Shown: positions 51,601 through 62,303 of the stretch, one piece after another
Layout of the letters: each line of letters begins with the position of its first letter
How positions within the stretch are numbered: the first letter of the stretch is position 1
NCBI RefSeq assembly: GCF_010183535.1
Contig: NC_071329.1
Coordinates: 7,378,001 to 7,442,000 of the forward strand
Reading direction: 5' to 3'
Length of the DNA: 64,000 nt
Origin: Caenorhabditis remanei
Taxonomy: Eukaryota > Nematoda > Chromadorea > Rhabditida > Rhabditidae
The notes under the pieces: model-generated
Databases searched by the model: none
Told to the model about the DNA's origin: nothing
What the model saw: the letters and a program-made list of their open reading frames with translations, nothing else
Translations under genes and position numbers: made by a program

Positions 51601-54600
51601 GGGTCGTAATACAGTAAGCTATGACCGAACCTTAAAAACCCTCATTCCAAGTGAACTTTGGCAAAAGAATTTTCCAATCAGATTAGAATCGGTATACATT
51701 CTTCAAGCTTGAGCTCTTCTTTGACTACCACAGTACCGAAACAAATTTAGGAATGAGGATGGTTTCTTCAGGTTTTTGTGCCGTTTCCACCAAAATAATA
51801 AAACAATGTTACAAGTAGTTGCTATTTGAAAAAATACAATTGGAAGAATGGTGTTGATTGAGCAGTTAAAAAGAAATAAAAAAGCAGTGGGGGCCCCCAT
51901 CGTGGAGTTTTCTGAAGAGTCCTAGATTTGTCTCTCTATCTAACAAGACACGCAGACATGCTCTTCGTTTTCCCATTGGTTGGATGATCCGTGTACGCTC
52001 ACTCCTTCCAACACGCCGTTGTTCGGGTTGATTTGTTGTCCGCCGATGGTGTTATAGAGGGTACCTCTTCAAGTGCTCATCACCGAGAGATTTTTCTCTA
52101 TCCGTAACAGAGAGAAAGAAAGAGTGGAAGAGAGATTCAATGATCTATACGGGTTCGATACGAAAAGATAGGTGGAAGGTGGTGTTTCTGAAGTTGGGGG
52201 AGTCAGATGAAAAGAGATAAACGAAGTGTGGGAAGAAGATGAAGAAGGTGGATATGTACTTTTACAAATTGACATTTAATTGGGGAGGTGTTCAATGAAT
52301 TTGTTTCAATGAACTATCACCTTTCAAATGATCCGGAAGGTTTCTATAGTGAAATTCAAAATTAAGAATTTTATTCGTTCTCTCGAAACCGTTCAGTGTG
52401 AACAGACAAAATATTCAAGCATATGAATAGCTGGAAAACCGTAACCAAGCAGTCAGTACTGTAACTGAAACTGGTCAACAGTTGTTGATGCAGTTTCTAA
52501 CTTTGATAAGATTTAGACTGTCTGATCTTCTCTGATTATTTTAAGCGCAGATTAGTATACTGGAATGTTACAGTGATTTTCAGTGCTGACGGATTCAATT
52601 AGTTCGAACTAAGACTATACAGGTCCCTTAGAAGATTTAGACGTTTTAGGCCAAATCATTTCTTTCAGATTTATTCGATAACTAACGTGAACGTCTAATC
52701 CCTCGGTGAGATTCTTTTCCTATTACGACAAGAAATTCATGAATTCACGGACTGGACAAGAAGGTCACGTACTCTTGGACCTTACCGTGTAAAGTTTCCA
52801 ACCAAAAACCTACCATTCTGTGGGAATATTGAAATTTTACTAGCATTGAGCGGTGAATTTCCAGAGGAAACAAGATGAAGCATATCTTCTGACAACTAGA
52901 ACTTGTCGCACCCGTTGCTTCTTCTTGATCCTTCTCGACGACAAAATGATGTATGAAGTGAGAAGAAGAAGAGGATATCATCCACAACACTCACAGAACA
53001 AAAGAACGCAGCAACACGAAAAAAATGCCTGCCCTCGCCGTGGTTGTCGTTTTATTTTAGAAAAGCGCTCTCACCGGGTTTCTCGTCATAACTTTTTTTC
53101 GTCATTTCTTCTTATTCTTTCTTTTTGGTGACGAACCTCTTGAGAAAACATTGAAAACTAATAAAATGCTAGCGGAGACGCTGAGATGGCAATGCCACCA
53201 AGTCAGTTGCATCTTAATCTACGGATTTTGATCTCGCTCTGACCGGCTCTCGTCAGGTTTTTATGGGTTTTTAAGTCTGAAAACTTACGTTGAAGTTTCT
53301 TCAACTGGTCAGGTGTCACTGATAATCTCCGTTTGAAATCGTGAAACCGTTTATTATGAGATCGTTTTCGGGCACCGCGTGGTGGAGCATCATCAGCTCG
53401 AAATCGTATGTTCTTACTGTCTTCGGATGCATTTCGGGTAGCTGAAATTTCGAACTTTCATTGTAAGCACTACGTATATTTCGTCTATGATTTTGTCTAT
53501 ACCATGTCCAGACTTCTCAAAAGACATATTTTTCCGATTCTGATCGTGAGCCCATTGATGCTGTCTACTAGGTGGATGATGTGAATGATGTGGATGATGA
53601 CTATGAGATGAATGAGGTGTGGGTACAGGTGGTTGAGGTCCTGAAGGTACGGATGTCTTCGATCCGGTTGCTGCTGCATCATCCGCATCTTCAACATCTA
53701 TCGATATTTGAGGAGTTGGCACGACATCATCCATTCTTCCATTTGTACCCTCCTGATCGTAATGTCTGGAAAACATTCATCAAGAATAATGATGTGGAGG
53801 AGGAGAAGAAGACTAATTGCAATTTGATTGTGATTCAATTTCATGCTCCGGTGGAGAAGCATCATCATCTCACACATCTCACACAAGAGAAATTGTGATT
53901 AATGGCTTCCGAGTGCATTGTGTTTGAGATGATAGAAGAGGATATATAGGTAGAGAAGAAGAGGGGGTGAGGTGGTGAGAAAAAGAAACAAAAAGAAGGT
54001 GGAAAGTATTGGGATCGGTGTGAAGGGATCCTAGAACTTTTCGGGTTTCCTTTCGAAAAACGGAAAGTCTTATGAGATGAATTATGTGGAATAAACGGTA
54101 ACTCTTCCGAAGTTACCTTGTTACTGGCTTACTATTTTTCAACAACAAAAACCGGAAAAGATTCCAAAGCCATTATAAACTTATGAAGATTGTGTCAGTT
54201 AGGTTTGTCTAATTTTGAAGAAAATTAAAGCATTTTATGTTTGAAAGATCTCCGACTTTTAAAATCTTGAATCTCGTCATTCTTCAATAGGATCAAAAGT
54301 CCATCCACATAGCTAAATACTCCTAAATCAATTTTCATTGATTGATCTGTTATTGATAGACAGATATCGGAGATCAAAAGAGAAACTCTTAATTGGTTTC
54401 ATTTTTGATCAATGATTCTGTCTGGGAATCACTAATCGGTGAGGGAACTCGGTGGGATGAGGAAGAGAAGTCGAGAATGAAAAACCCAAATAACAAATAT
54501 ATTAATGAAAAAAAATAGAACTGATAATGAGAGTTTTCATCACAGCAAAAAACCTATAATTCTGCACCCGATTTTCGAAAAATTTGATTCACTTAAATCA

Positions 54601-57600
54601 GGAAATTATGTTTTTAGTATAAACATTTTATCCTTCGAAACTGACGTTTTCCGGTTTGCAAAAAAAATATTCCGAGACAATTCCAGATGAAAATCTGGTT
54701 AGGGAATACCTTCCAACTCAATAGAATAATGTAATGAACAACAAATGAAAGTTTATAAAAACATTGGGATGAAAGATAATAGGAAATATCGAAAATCATA
54801 AGCATAGTAATTCATCATATTTTACGTTTTCTCATCATCCATCTCATCCATCCGGGAGACTCCTTCTTCTTCTCAAACTGGCGGCTCCTGGTCTTATCAA
54901 TGTCTAGTGTGGATGGGTGGGAGCAAGAGAGGACACCACGTCCACTCCTTGCACATCACAGCCATGTATCTTTTTTCTATCTCTATTCTCAGTGTGTGTA
55001 TGTTGAATGTGTGAGTAGCACAGAATTCTATCGGACACACACACACACACCAGAGGTATTCGAGAAGACGCAACAGTTGGACACAGCTGAGGTGGTGGTT
55101 GATGACACCCCGGGCCGAGGAGGCTCGTTGAGCTTCTGATTTCTCTGTATTCTCTTGATTTTTATCAGTGTTTTCTAAGGTTAAAAGAGAGGCAGAAAGA
55201 TAAAGAAATGACAAAAGATTGACAACTTTTTGTTGAAAGAAAATCATAATATCAGAACGATTGGGAAGAATTTGTCACATTTTATTATCTCTAGTTTGCT
55301 GGCAGTATTTTTTCAGTTGTGTTTTTTTAGGTAGAACAAATCTAGACAGACAGAAATACATACTCATCAGAACTTTCAGAACATCTTCACCGTTGACCAA
55401 TGGCCTACAGTACTCGGAGTGAATGCTGCCGAGCCTCACACAACTTCAATCACCAATCAATTCTTCCCTGCACTATTTGTGGGAGAATCATCATTCGGAT
55501 TGTATGCAATTGAGGCTCTCGTTGACCATCAGACCATCACATACTCGCCAAAACTTCTGGGTCCGCCACTTCTGGAAGGTCCAGCGCCGATTGCGTTGAC
55601 GGTAAATATAGTAAAGATTATAAATGTTCAAAGTCTGAAAAATTGGTTTTTAGGATCTGGAACGAGAGGAATATCTGCCACCACGACGTCCAATAATCCG
55701 GAATATTCCCCCGTCGATAACACATAAAACTTCCGATGGAGAATATCTTTTATTAGGTTTGTCCACTCTAAGTATTCCTTTGATCGATTAGACAGATTCC
55801 AAAATTCCAAGAGCCCATTAAGAGAACATCTCAATTAATCTTCTGATTCCTTTCTCTTCTTCGGACCCCGATCTCTCCTTGCAAAATTTCGCACTCATAA
55901 CAAAAAAAGAAGAGAAGATAAAGGTGCGAAGGAATTTCTTCGTTAGTATGTGCTTCTTCTTCTTCTTCTTTTTATCTTTTGTTCCTACATCATTCTCTCT
56001 CTCCTTCTCTCCTCCCCCACCAGCATATCTCTCCTTTTTCTTTTTTTGTTGAAATTCGCTCTTTGATTTGGAGAACGAGTGTTTCAAGGTGATGAGTGAA
56101 AAGTGGGACGGATGACGGAAGCGAAACGGGCGGAGGAGGAGATTTTTTACAAAAACAATATATAATATTTGAACCGGAAATGTCGGAAATAATGGAAAAA
56201 TTTTATAAAAATTAATTCATTTGCAGGATATCATGATCGGCCGAATATGGCAATGGCAATGATAATCCCTTCGAGATTCCCTATTCCGCCACCACGGAAT
56301 GCACTCGAACCTCCAGAAATCGTACCGCAAATCACTGGACCAGTGGAATCAAAACATGAAGACACTTCACTTATTCTCCTCCTCATACAAAAATATCCAG
56401 TTCCATTCTACGGATCTGTTGCCACTGTGATAGTGCTTCTTCTGACAGTTATATGGCAATGTGGAAGACAATGGGATCAGAATAAGAATATGTCGAGAAC
56501 GGATTCATTCGAGATTATGAACAATCCAGGAGAGTCAAGAAGTGCACAAACATCGAAACAGTCGAATAGGGAAAGTTTCGGAGGTTTCGGATGGAGACCG
56601 AGAAAGATTGAGGTAAAGACGGTTGACAGATAAAACAAATTCACTACCCCATTGTTAGTTTCAGATTCCCGAGGGTTGGATGGCTGTTGGCAGCAAGCTG
56701 ATGTACAGTCCATCAGATATTCTTGGTACCGGATGCGAGGGAACTGTTGTATATCGAGGAACATTTGATGGAAGAGAAGTTGCAGTCAAGAGAGTTGTAT
56801 CGGAATTCGTGAAGTTCGCCCACCGAGAAGCAGATTTACTTCGAGAAAGTGACACACATCCCCACGTCATCAGATACTTCTGCATGGAATCGGACAGTCA
56901 ATTCAAGTATTTGGCCCTCGAGCTGTGTATCGCTTCGTTGAATGATTTTGTGGAGCGGAAAGAACTTCAGGAGAATGTTTCATTGTCATTGAAAGATATT
57001 TTGAGACAATCAACTGATGGTTTGGCACATCTTCATGCCTCGAAAATCGTCCATCGAGATATGAAACCACAGAATGTTTTGATTACGATGGCAAGCCAGC
57101 GTGGAGAAATGCGGGCAGTTATCTCAGATTTCGGATTATGTAAACGAGTACAACCGGGAAAAAATTCGATATCAAGAGGAATTGCGTCAGGATTGGCTGG
57201 AACTGATGGATGGATTGCTCCAGAAGTTTTGATCTCAGCTAGCACATCTTATCCAGTCGACATCTTCTCACTAGGATGTATTTTTTATTATGTCTTGACT
57301 GCAGGAACTCATCCATTCGGAAAGTCTCTACACCGTCAAGCTAATATCGTCAATGGAGAATTCACGCTGAATAAGTTGGCAGATTTAGATGATTGGTCTC
57401 TTGCTGATGATCTTATCTCATCTATGCTCCACGTGGATCCTCTCGAACGACCCACTGCTGAAGCAGTTCTGAATCATCCGTTCTTCTGGTCAGCCGAAAA
57501 ACGCTTGGCCTACTTTTCTGATGTATCTGATAGAGTTGAAAAGGAAGAAGATAATAGTCCGGTAGTAAGAAGAATAGAAACAGATGCTCGCACAGTTGTA

Positions 57601-58161
57601 TGTGGTGGATGGAGAGAGAAGATTTGCGAGGCGCTGAAGGAAGATCTTAGGAAGTTCCGTACGTACAAGTCGTTCTCAGTCCGTGATCTTCTTCGAGCAA
57701 TGAGAAATAAAAAACATCACTATCGGGAATTGCCAGAAGACGTCAGACTGTCATTGGGCGATATTCCGGATCAATTCCTTCATTATTTCACTTCTAGATT
57801 CCCGAGGGTTCGTAGATTGCTCTGTATTGCTATATTATAATAATCATTTTCAGTTACTACTCCATGTGTACAAGGCCACCGAGTATTGCTCTTCGGAAGC
57901 AGTTTTCCGCAGATATTATTCAGATGATGTAGGTTTTTAGTGATTGGGGAGCCATCTCACTATATTTTCTTTAAGGTCCGTGCCCGAATGTTACCAATCG
58001 TCCTTGAAGAAGAACGAATTCGAAAGGAAATCAAAGAGCAAATGGCGAATGAAGTATGGGCAAGAGCATCACCGAAAAGCGCTCCAACTGAACAACGAAT
58101 TCCTCTGAAATTGACCGAAAAGAGGAATAATAATAAGAAGAAGCTGAAAAATAACGAATAA
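39604..58161 (+). CDS. ire-1: ER stress sensor kinase/RNase IRE-1
   Basis: IRE-1 is the ER transmembrane sensor that splices xbp-1 mRNA in the unfolded-protein response. Exons are 39604-39690, 39852-39966, 40297-40520, 40576-40816, 41710-41834, 55380-55601, 55654-55756, 56227-56612, 56665-57807, 57854-57928 and 57976-58161, giving 968 aa. A signal peptide ends near TFCS. The luminal domain starts with a PQQ-like repeat (ILVSTIDGRLRALNSLTGEV). A transmembrane helix lies near residues 430-450. The kinase has P-loop GTGCEGTVVYRG, VAVKR, HRDMKPQN and SDFGLCKR. The KEN RNase domain lies near the C-terminus (FRTYKSFSVRDLLRAMRNKK). Exon 1 joins in frame only with a GC donor (GCAAGT at 39691). Intron 5 (13.5 kb) contains unc-105 on the opposite strand. 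Confidence 0.95.
40875..41195. mobile_element. hAT-like MITE with GGCCCGG-repeat arms
   Basis: This 321-bp element lies in ire-1 intron 4. Terminal inverted repeats CAGACTTGTCA...TGACAAGTCTG are perfect over 11 bp. It is flanked by 8-bp direct repeats TAGTAAAC (40867-40874 and 41196-41203), the target duplication size of hAT transposons. Both arms carry tandem GGCCCG units. The 140-bp centre is AT-rich and non-coding, so it is non-autonomous. Confidence 0.85.
42574..50847 (-). CDS. unc-105: Degenerin channel UNC-105, broken by an LTR element
   Basis: DEG/ENaC sodium channel of muscle. Exons on the minus strand are 50691-50847, 50123-50177, 49994-50059, 49839-49941, 49602-49794, 49304-49552, an exon split as 49047-49249 plus 44557-44825, 44247-44508, 43879-44201, 43509-43820, 42938-43139, 42714-42895 and 42574-42667. 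With the inserted element and one target copy left out, these make 889 codons. TM1 is encoded at 49839-49941. The cysteine-rich loop holds CRHGGEDSRTYAYFGFQYSV. TM2 with the degenerin GLWIGAS motif is at 43509-43820. The tail is Ser-rich and acidic. As assembled, the frame runs from the exon into the LTR, adds about 18 foreign residues and stops at 48984, giving about 362 aa without TM2. The gene lies wholly inside ire-1 intron 5. Confidence 0.92.
44826..45312 (-). repeat. 3' LTR of the retrotransposon
   Basis: 487 bp, identical by eye to the other LTR. On the minus strand it starts TGTCGTGACA and ends CGTCGCAACA (TG...CA). A TATA-like TTTATAAAAT lies near 45230-45239 and an AATAAA at 44924-44929, consistent with U3 promoter and R/U5 poly(A) functions. 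Confidence 0.95.
45380..47242 (-). CDS. Retrotransposon gag protein (BEL/Pao type)
   Basis: An intact 620-aa ORF on the minus strand. The N-terminus is very basic (KNKKKTEQKKEKSEQ), followed by a helical region, a Ser/Pro-rich linker and a conserved block near residues 395-560. That block begins IPVFDGKPAEYNMFMQLF and contains KHALLMKLLSGEAKSM, the pattern of the DUF1759-type gag domain of BEL/Pao elements. The tail is Ser/Asp-rich (SSSDSNSSSD) with no zinc knuckle and no frame leading into a protease. Only 67 bp separate the stop from the 3' LTR. The protein would form particles or package RNA; reverse transcription must be supplied by a relative. The absence of stops agrees with a young insertion. 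Confidence 0.85.
   Translation of the reverse strand: MANKNKKKTEQKKEKSEQWSPVTMKTIKWSITRELTRTRTLVSLANRSLALERNTNNITVLDGYLAQLRNQLVLIEDLPENAIDLLKTNNKLCAQNVFEANRAQISEHLADRGHEGLVNQMITLIGDVTTTVNNFRSGRVSAIPGTPPPPPSDVLAPGNAQTTDGIAPRRAHPEQHIPERSVQKTINQSDQLDPGFESNSGRHLPSSTKACESTHSSDFSAHPRSNILNRGSSEASQDIAEFADDLAVRIGTIEHTQTLLLDSSATANRAVKNLQGNMQAIQESMQKMQEMMYEVVNRQPTWQTAADKKQESEPATTSKDKQVPEPSTSLSETPILRQSSSMKQENSSPPPPVVTPRNDAVDSPSFRQNPPGSQESSSPLITNNTVYTAMNTIPVFDGKPAEYNMFMQLFNALVHENDEIPVTLKHALLMKLLSGEAKSMFRSVTLSEEDYYVLRDSLERQYNREKDTKQNLIHQLNKLSFSEDCFEDMEKDLNKYCILAYSLRSKGCRLDDSFFINSFIGKLPQQVMGTVFKKHHQKDRTFQELVGIAYKTISEKRALDQALKMKRGRITTNEVHDDRYPSTSQSRNSSHLPPDSNKGKMTVGHNKALVSSSDSNSSSD
48541..48554 (-). other. 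Primer-binding site, tRNA-Gly-like
   Basis: Immediately inside the 5' LTR the minus strand reads TGGTGCATCG, complementary to a tRNA 3' end ...CGATGCA plus CCA. From memory the animal tRNA-Gly(GCC) acceptor ends CGATGCA, giving 10 matching bases. Gly primers are used by some BEL/Pao elements. This site fixes the element orientation. Confidence 0.65.
48555..49041 (-). repeat. 5' LTR of the retrotransposon
   Basis: 487 bp, the direct repeat of 44826-45312 at a fixed offset of 3,729 bp with no difference seen. It abuts the upstream half of the split unc-105 exon. Transcription reading from unc-105 enters it in the same orientation, so its poly(A) signal could end the host transcript. Confidence 0.95.
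50178..50690 (-). other. unc-105 intron 1 with a further candidate first exon
   Basis: Within this intron the minus strand carries ATG at 50324 followed by about 30 codons (MKDSETPLTNRLLGFDLSN...) to a GTCAGG donor in phase 1, which would splice in frame to 50123-50177 (SSG-LQNIRMHG). It may be a third alternative start of unc-105. The donor is weaker than those of the other two. Confidence 0.35.
50848..53288. other. Non-coding stretch between unc-105 5' exons
   Basis: 2.4 kb inside both the ire-1 intron and the proposed long unc-105 transcript. The part next to 50847 is probably the promoter of the standard unc-105 form. I recognise no gene, RNA or mobile element; open frames are scattered and short. 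Confidence 0.45.
53289..53776 (-). CDS. Candidate alternative 5' exons of unc-105
   Basis: Two minus-strand exons, 53503-53776 (from ATG) and 53289-53441, both end in phase 1, as does the standard first exon at 50691. They join each other (SGH-A-TRNASEDSKN) and the common exon at 50123-50177 (KKLQ-R-LQNIRMHG) in frame. They encode an N-terminal cytoplasmic extension rich in Pro, Ser and a His run (HSSHSHHPHHSHH), then a basic stretch (RGARKRSHNKRFHDFKRR). Good splice sites at all four ends and matching phase support a long isoform from a distal promoter. It could also be a separate small gene, though no stop or poly(A) signal follows. Confidence 0.5.
53777..55379. other. Rest of ire-1 intron 5 upstream of unc-105
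   Basis: 1.6 kb from the distal unc-105 start to the ire-1 exon 6 acceptor. It contains an ACAC run near 55037-55054. Nothing with coding or RNA-gene character was seen. It may hold the distal unc-105 promoter. Confidence 0.45.
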
Positions 58162-58780
58162 ACATCACTATTGCAGTTAGTGAGAATCAATTAATAATAC
58201 GAAAAAATATATATCATTGGGTTTTTATATTTCTTCTTGTACCTCTATAATGTGTCGAGTAGTTAACAATTCCAACGGTGTCCTCCCCTTCCCCCAATTG
58301 CCACGTTACAGAATCATGAACGTTGTCCATTTGTAAATTAATCCCTTCCTATCTCTCAATGTATTTCTATTTCTATCTCTCTCCTCCCTTCTGAATCCTT
58401 TAATGTATCTATATGGATCTCCTACCACCACCCACATTTAATCATTTTTTGTAATCAGGTTAAGAAAATACTTTTTTCACGATCTGATAATTCGAAATTA
58501 ATGGTAACTTCTTTTGTATGCGTATTTAGCCATTGGGTGACATGTGATAACTCAATTATTGGTTTCGATGCTGGTCCCCTCTATATTCATCTTTTCTTGT
58601 ATTTGCTCTCAGCAAAGAATAAATCTCGTTTTAAAATTTAACAAAAATCCACCGGAAATTGTGTTTTGAAAGGAAATTGAGATGCATGACTCTCTGAAGA
58701 ACAGGTAGGAGGAGAGTAACACAGGAAATTGGAAATGGGGGATTGAGGGGTGAAGCTAGAGTCAAATGAGCCATTTCGAG
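58162..58780. other. Gap between ire-1 and the LRR gene
   Basis: This 619-bp gap holds the ire-1 3' UTR (an AATAAATC-type signal near 58618 and earlier AATAATA words near 58191) and the promoter of the next gene. The two genes are on the same strand, but the gap is longer than usual for an operon. Confidence 0.45.
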
Positions 58781-61638
58781 ATGGAGATCATTCTGAAATT
58801 CGGATGGATTTTTTTGGTTCTTATGGTGTGAGTTTTTTTTGCGATATTTCAGAAAATTTGTCAGTAGAGCGCACTTTCCTCTCCTCAAATCATTTTCTAC
58901 AAATTCAGACTCCCTTCGATCCTCTGTTCAACTGAAAAACCTGTTGTTTTCTGTGATGATATGATTGGAAAGTATACGGCATTAGCCGGAAATCTCGTCC
59001 TCGGATCATATGAATTCCCGATTATGTCAACGTCAACAGGCGGTTCGATCACTTCACTTTCAGACAATAATATTCCGAAATTAATGCATCCGTGCTTCTC
59101 GTTGAGTTATGTGAATAACTATAAGAATCTGATGTTTGGTGAGAGAGGAGAAGTTTTTGAGTTATTTGAGAGTTTCAGACATTTTCAAGCATGGAGAATT
59201 CGCGACGACGGTTTGTGAGAGACAGTGTGCTCATTTCGTTGATGCAGGTTGGTTTCCTACTGTAATTTTAGATTAAATTAGTAGTTTTTAGCTCGATTCG
59301 AATGTGGTGATCGTCGCCCTCCACCGTCATGGCTTACTGGATCAGTTATCGGAGCAAAACGAAAAATAAATTGCTCGGATTGGGCACTGCCGTTGACTGA
59401 GAAAGGGGTTCAGGATGTATTTAATTGGAGTCATATTGGGAACTAATTGAGTTAATTATAGGGAATATCGCTGACATTTACTTATGGAACTTATGCATCA
59501 GGAGATGGTAAAGATTTGACGCCACCGTATACTTTGGATGAAAAATCCATGGAGTATTTGGATGGAATGTTTATTAAAGGTATAGTCAGGGAGTGGTTGG
59601 AAGCCCAAAAACTTCGAAATAAAAAATAAATATTGAGATATTAGAACCTACAGTACCGGTCAAAAGGTTGTAAACTTTGGCCGTTTTCAGTTGAAATTGT
59701 CCAACTTTGAGAGTGTGTCATGGTAATACTGATTGTCCCATCAAGTAGATTTTTAATGGATCGTACAGATCAAACATGAAACTTCATTTCTGTAGTTGAC
59801 AACTTTTTGTACGAGCACTCTCTAGCAAGTTACGTATCGACCAAGTAATTTCTCTCTCAAATCGACCAATTTGTAAAATAGTACGATTTTTGAGTTGTCG
59901 TCTAAAAATGACCATAACTCTCTAGGGAGTGTACGTATAGAAAAGTTGTCAACTACAAAACTAAAGCTCTACTTTTGGTCTGTATGATTAATTAAAAATC
60001 TACTTGATGGGACAATCAGAATTACCATGAGACACTCTCAAAGTTGGACAATTTCAACTGAAAACGGCTAAAGTTTACAACCTTTTGACCGGTACTGTAC
60101 AGCGGAAATCTGTTTTATTCTTGATCATTCCCCTATATTTCCAGGTCTCCATATCCGTCCGATGGTCGATCCAGCGAAAGAGGCTGAGTCAATGTCTGAC
60201 ATTGAGTCAATGTTCGAATCGTTCACCCATAGACATCCGGAAATTATTCATATCGCTTTCGGAAATCAAATCACTTTCTTCGGAGACACGTATAGAAATC
60301 AATCGAAATACATTGCTCCTAGATTCATTCCGACTTCCAAGTTTTGGACTATTCTTTCGAATGTTCCTGCTTTGAAAAGTTTATCGTTGGCAGTGATTCA
60401 AATTACAGGACAGGAGAGTATAGTGAGTTTGAACTTGATGAAAAAGAAAATTTAGACTCTTTCAGCCAGCTAACATGACTCGAAATCTGCAAGCAATTGG
60501 TTTCTACAACGTGACAATGAAGTCAATTCCATCCTGGATTCAAACTGAACTTCTACAATTTCTTGAGTTCTCAGTCACTCTTTCGGATGAAACGGACATC
60601 TCTGGATTGGATAATCTCCCTGGACTCGAACATTTCATTCTGACGGAATCTAATCTGTCGAATATCAAATCTCCATTCTTGGCCAAAAGCTCAAAATTGC
60701 TGTCCCTAACACTCCAATGCAATGCAATCAGTTCAATTGCTGCCGGTGCATTCGACCATTTGACCCAACTCAAATTTCTGAATTTGGCTGGAAATCGGTT
60801 GGTCAGTCTACCAGAGAACTTGCTGATTAACTTGAATAACTTGGTCACATTGGATTTGAAATCTCTAGATAACTCATCGAATACAATTCAAACTTACAAT
60901 GAGATGTCTATGCAATGTCAAGCGAATCTGAAGACACCAGCTACTAGATTGATTTTGGATTCCATGCCTAACGTACCTACTCCCACAAATCTAATGGCTC
61001 TCGATATACGTGGACAAGAGAATTTCTTGAAAAAGAACAGACAACTTTTGGGAGATTTCAAGAATTTGGAGGTGCAGTTCCTACGTATACTCAAAAAGCA
61101 TTAAATTTTAGATCCTAAATCTCGGAAATCTTGGACTAACATCAATCCAGAACATGTCACTTGAAGGACTCTGTAATCTGAATGACTTGAATTTGGTTGG
61201 AAACCCATTGAGTGATAAGGAGTGGCTGGGAGAGGACATTTTTGTGAACTTGAATCTTCAAAGAATCCGAATGGGATCTCCGAAATCAATGACTTCAGTT
61301 CCGGATTCACTGATCGCTTTCATGAGAACTGCATCGCAAATCATGTTTTCCACACCAATTTCGTTGAATTCTGTTGACTTGTACAGATATAAAATTGGAT
61401 GTGATTATGGTAAGCGTTCAGGAAAATCTGAAGTCTAGAAGACCATCTGAATTTCAGATACAATCTCAACGGCTACAGTCTTTGGCTACCAAATCAAAAA
61501 TTCCAGTTGTGAGAGCTATGTGGAAGCTGCAATTGATAAGATTCGGGTGAGTGAGAATTCTGTGTTTTTTTTTATATTGCTCAGTTTTTTAATTTTCAGT
61601 CAATGGAGCTACTGAAAATGAGCACGGAATGTCAATGA
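58781..61638 (+). CDS. Secreted leucine-rich-repeat protein
   Basis: Ten exons: 58781-58827, 58909-59138, 59179-59247, 59292-59416, 59462-59579, 60145-60422, 60466-61071, 61112-61409, 61458-61546 and 61600-61638, giving 632 aa. The signal peptide MEIILKFGWIFLVLMVLPS appears only when exon 1 is spliced to 58909, which is why I chose this start. A Cys-containing N-terminal part (VCERQCAHFVDA, FECGDRRPPP) precedes several LRRs, such as LLSLTLQCNAISSIAAGAF, LKFLNLAGNRLVSLPENLL and LCNLNDLNLVGNPLSD. There is no transmembrane segment or GPI-type tail, so it is probably extracellular. The C. elegans counterpart may be C41C4.3; I do not know a function. Intron 5 holds a Tc1/mariner-like MITE. Confidence 0.85.
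59651..60097. mobile_element. Tc1/mariner-like MITE with long inverted repeats
   Basis: This 447-bp element lies in intron 5 of the LRR gene. The arms begin CAGTACCGGTCAAAAGG and are inverted copies over about 170-180 bp with about 90% identity. It is flanked by TA on both sides (59649-59650 and 60098-60099). TA target duplication and near-palindromic structure are typical of Tc1/mariner MITEs. There is no transposase ORF. Confidence 0.88.
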
Positions 61639-62303
61639 CTTCAAATGTGATTGAATTTTGAAATTCTTTTTTTCAAGAATAAAACTTTGTTAATGTTAAT
61701 ATTTATTGACTCAATCATCCAAATGTCTGTCATGTCTGTCCACACTAACACGAGTGTCAGCTGGACTGAAAAGACTTGGCATTTTGAAAAATGAGGAGAA
61801 AAAATTGGGAAGTTGGGAGAAAATTGATTGCAATTGGGATAAGAAGTTGAATGGATCCAGGGGAACTGAAATATTTTTGAGCCTTTATGATCTGATTTCC
61901 ACCTAAAATTCTTACATTGAAGCAGTCCTTCCCTCTGATATTCCCGAAGAATCTGTTTCGATTCACGCGACATTTTCGAAGATTTCAGAAATTTTTCGAA
62001 TTCTTCTGAAAACTATGAATTCTTATGAAAGAAAGGGTCAAAATGTCACCTTCATTCTCTATCACTGTCTCCGAAGAAACCAACATAAAAATAAGAAGAG
62101 CTTGAATCAAAATCAGATAGAAATTCATTTGGAATTGTTTTCTTTTCCAGAGAGATGCCTCCATATTTATAATTTTCAGAGCCTATTGTCTCCCTTTATT
62201 TATTTGTTTTTGACTGCTAATTTGTTTTTCAACAATGCCAACATTTTATACAATCATTTCAGCCTGATCTGCAAAAAAGAAAATGTTTTCCCTCCATCCC
62301 AAT
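61639..62303. other. LRR gene 3' region
   Basis: This holds the AATAAA at about 61679 for the LRR gene, then AT-rich DNA up to the hAT-like element. No coding signal was seen. Confidence 0.5.

Noticed and set aside
53698..53886. 62-aa minus-strand ORF with a hydrophobic stretch just upstream of the candidate unc-105 exon
   Set aside because: It is in a different frame from the exon beginning at 53776 and has no own splice or stop context.
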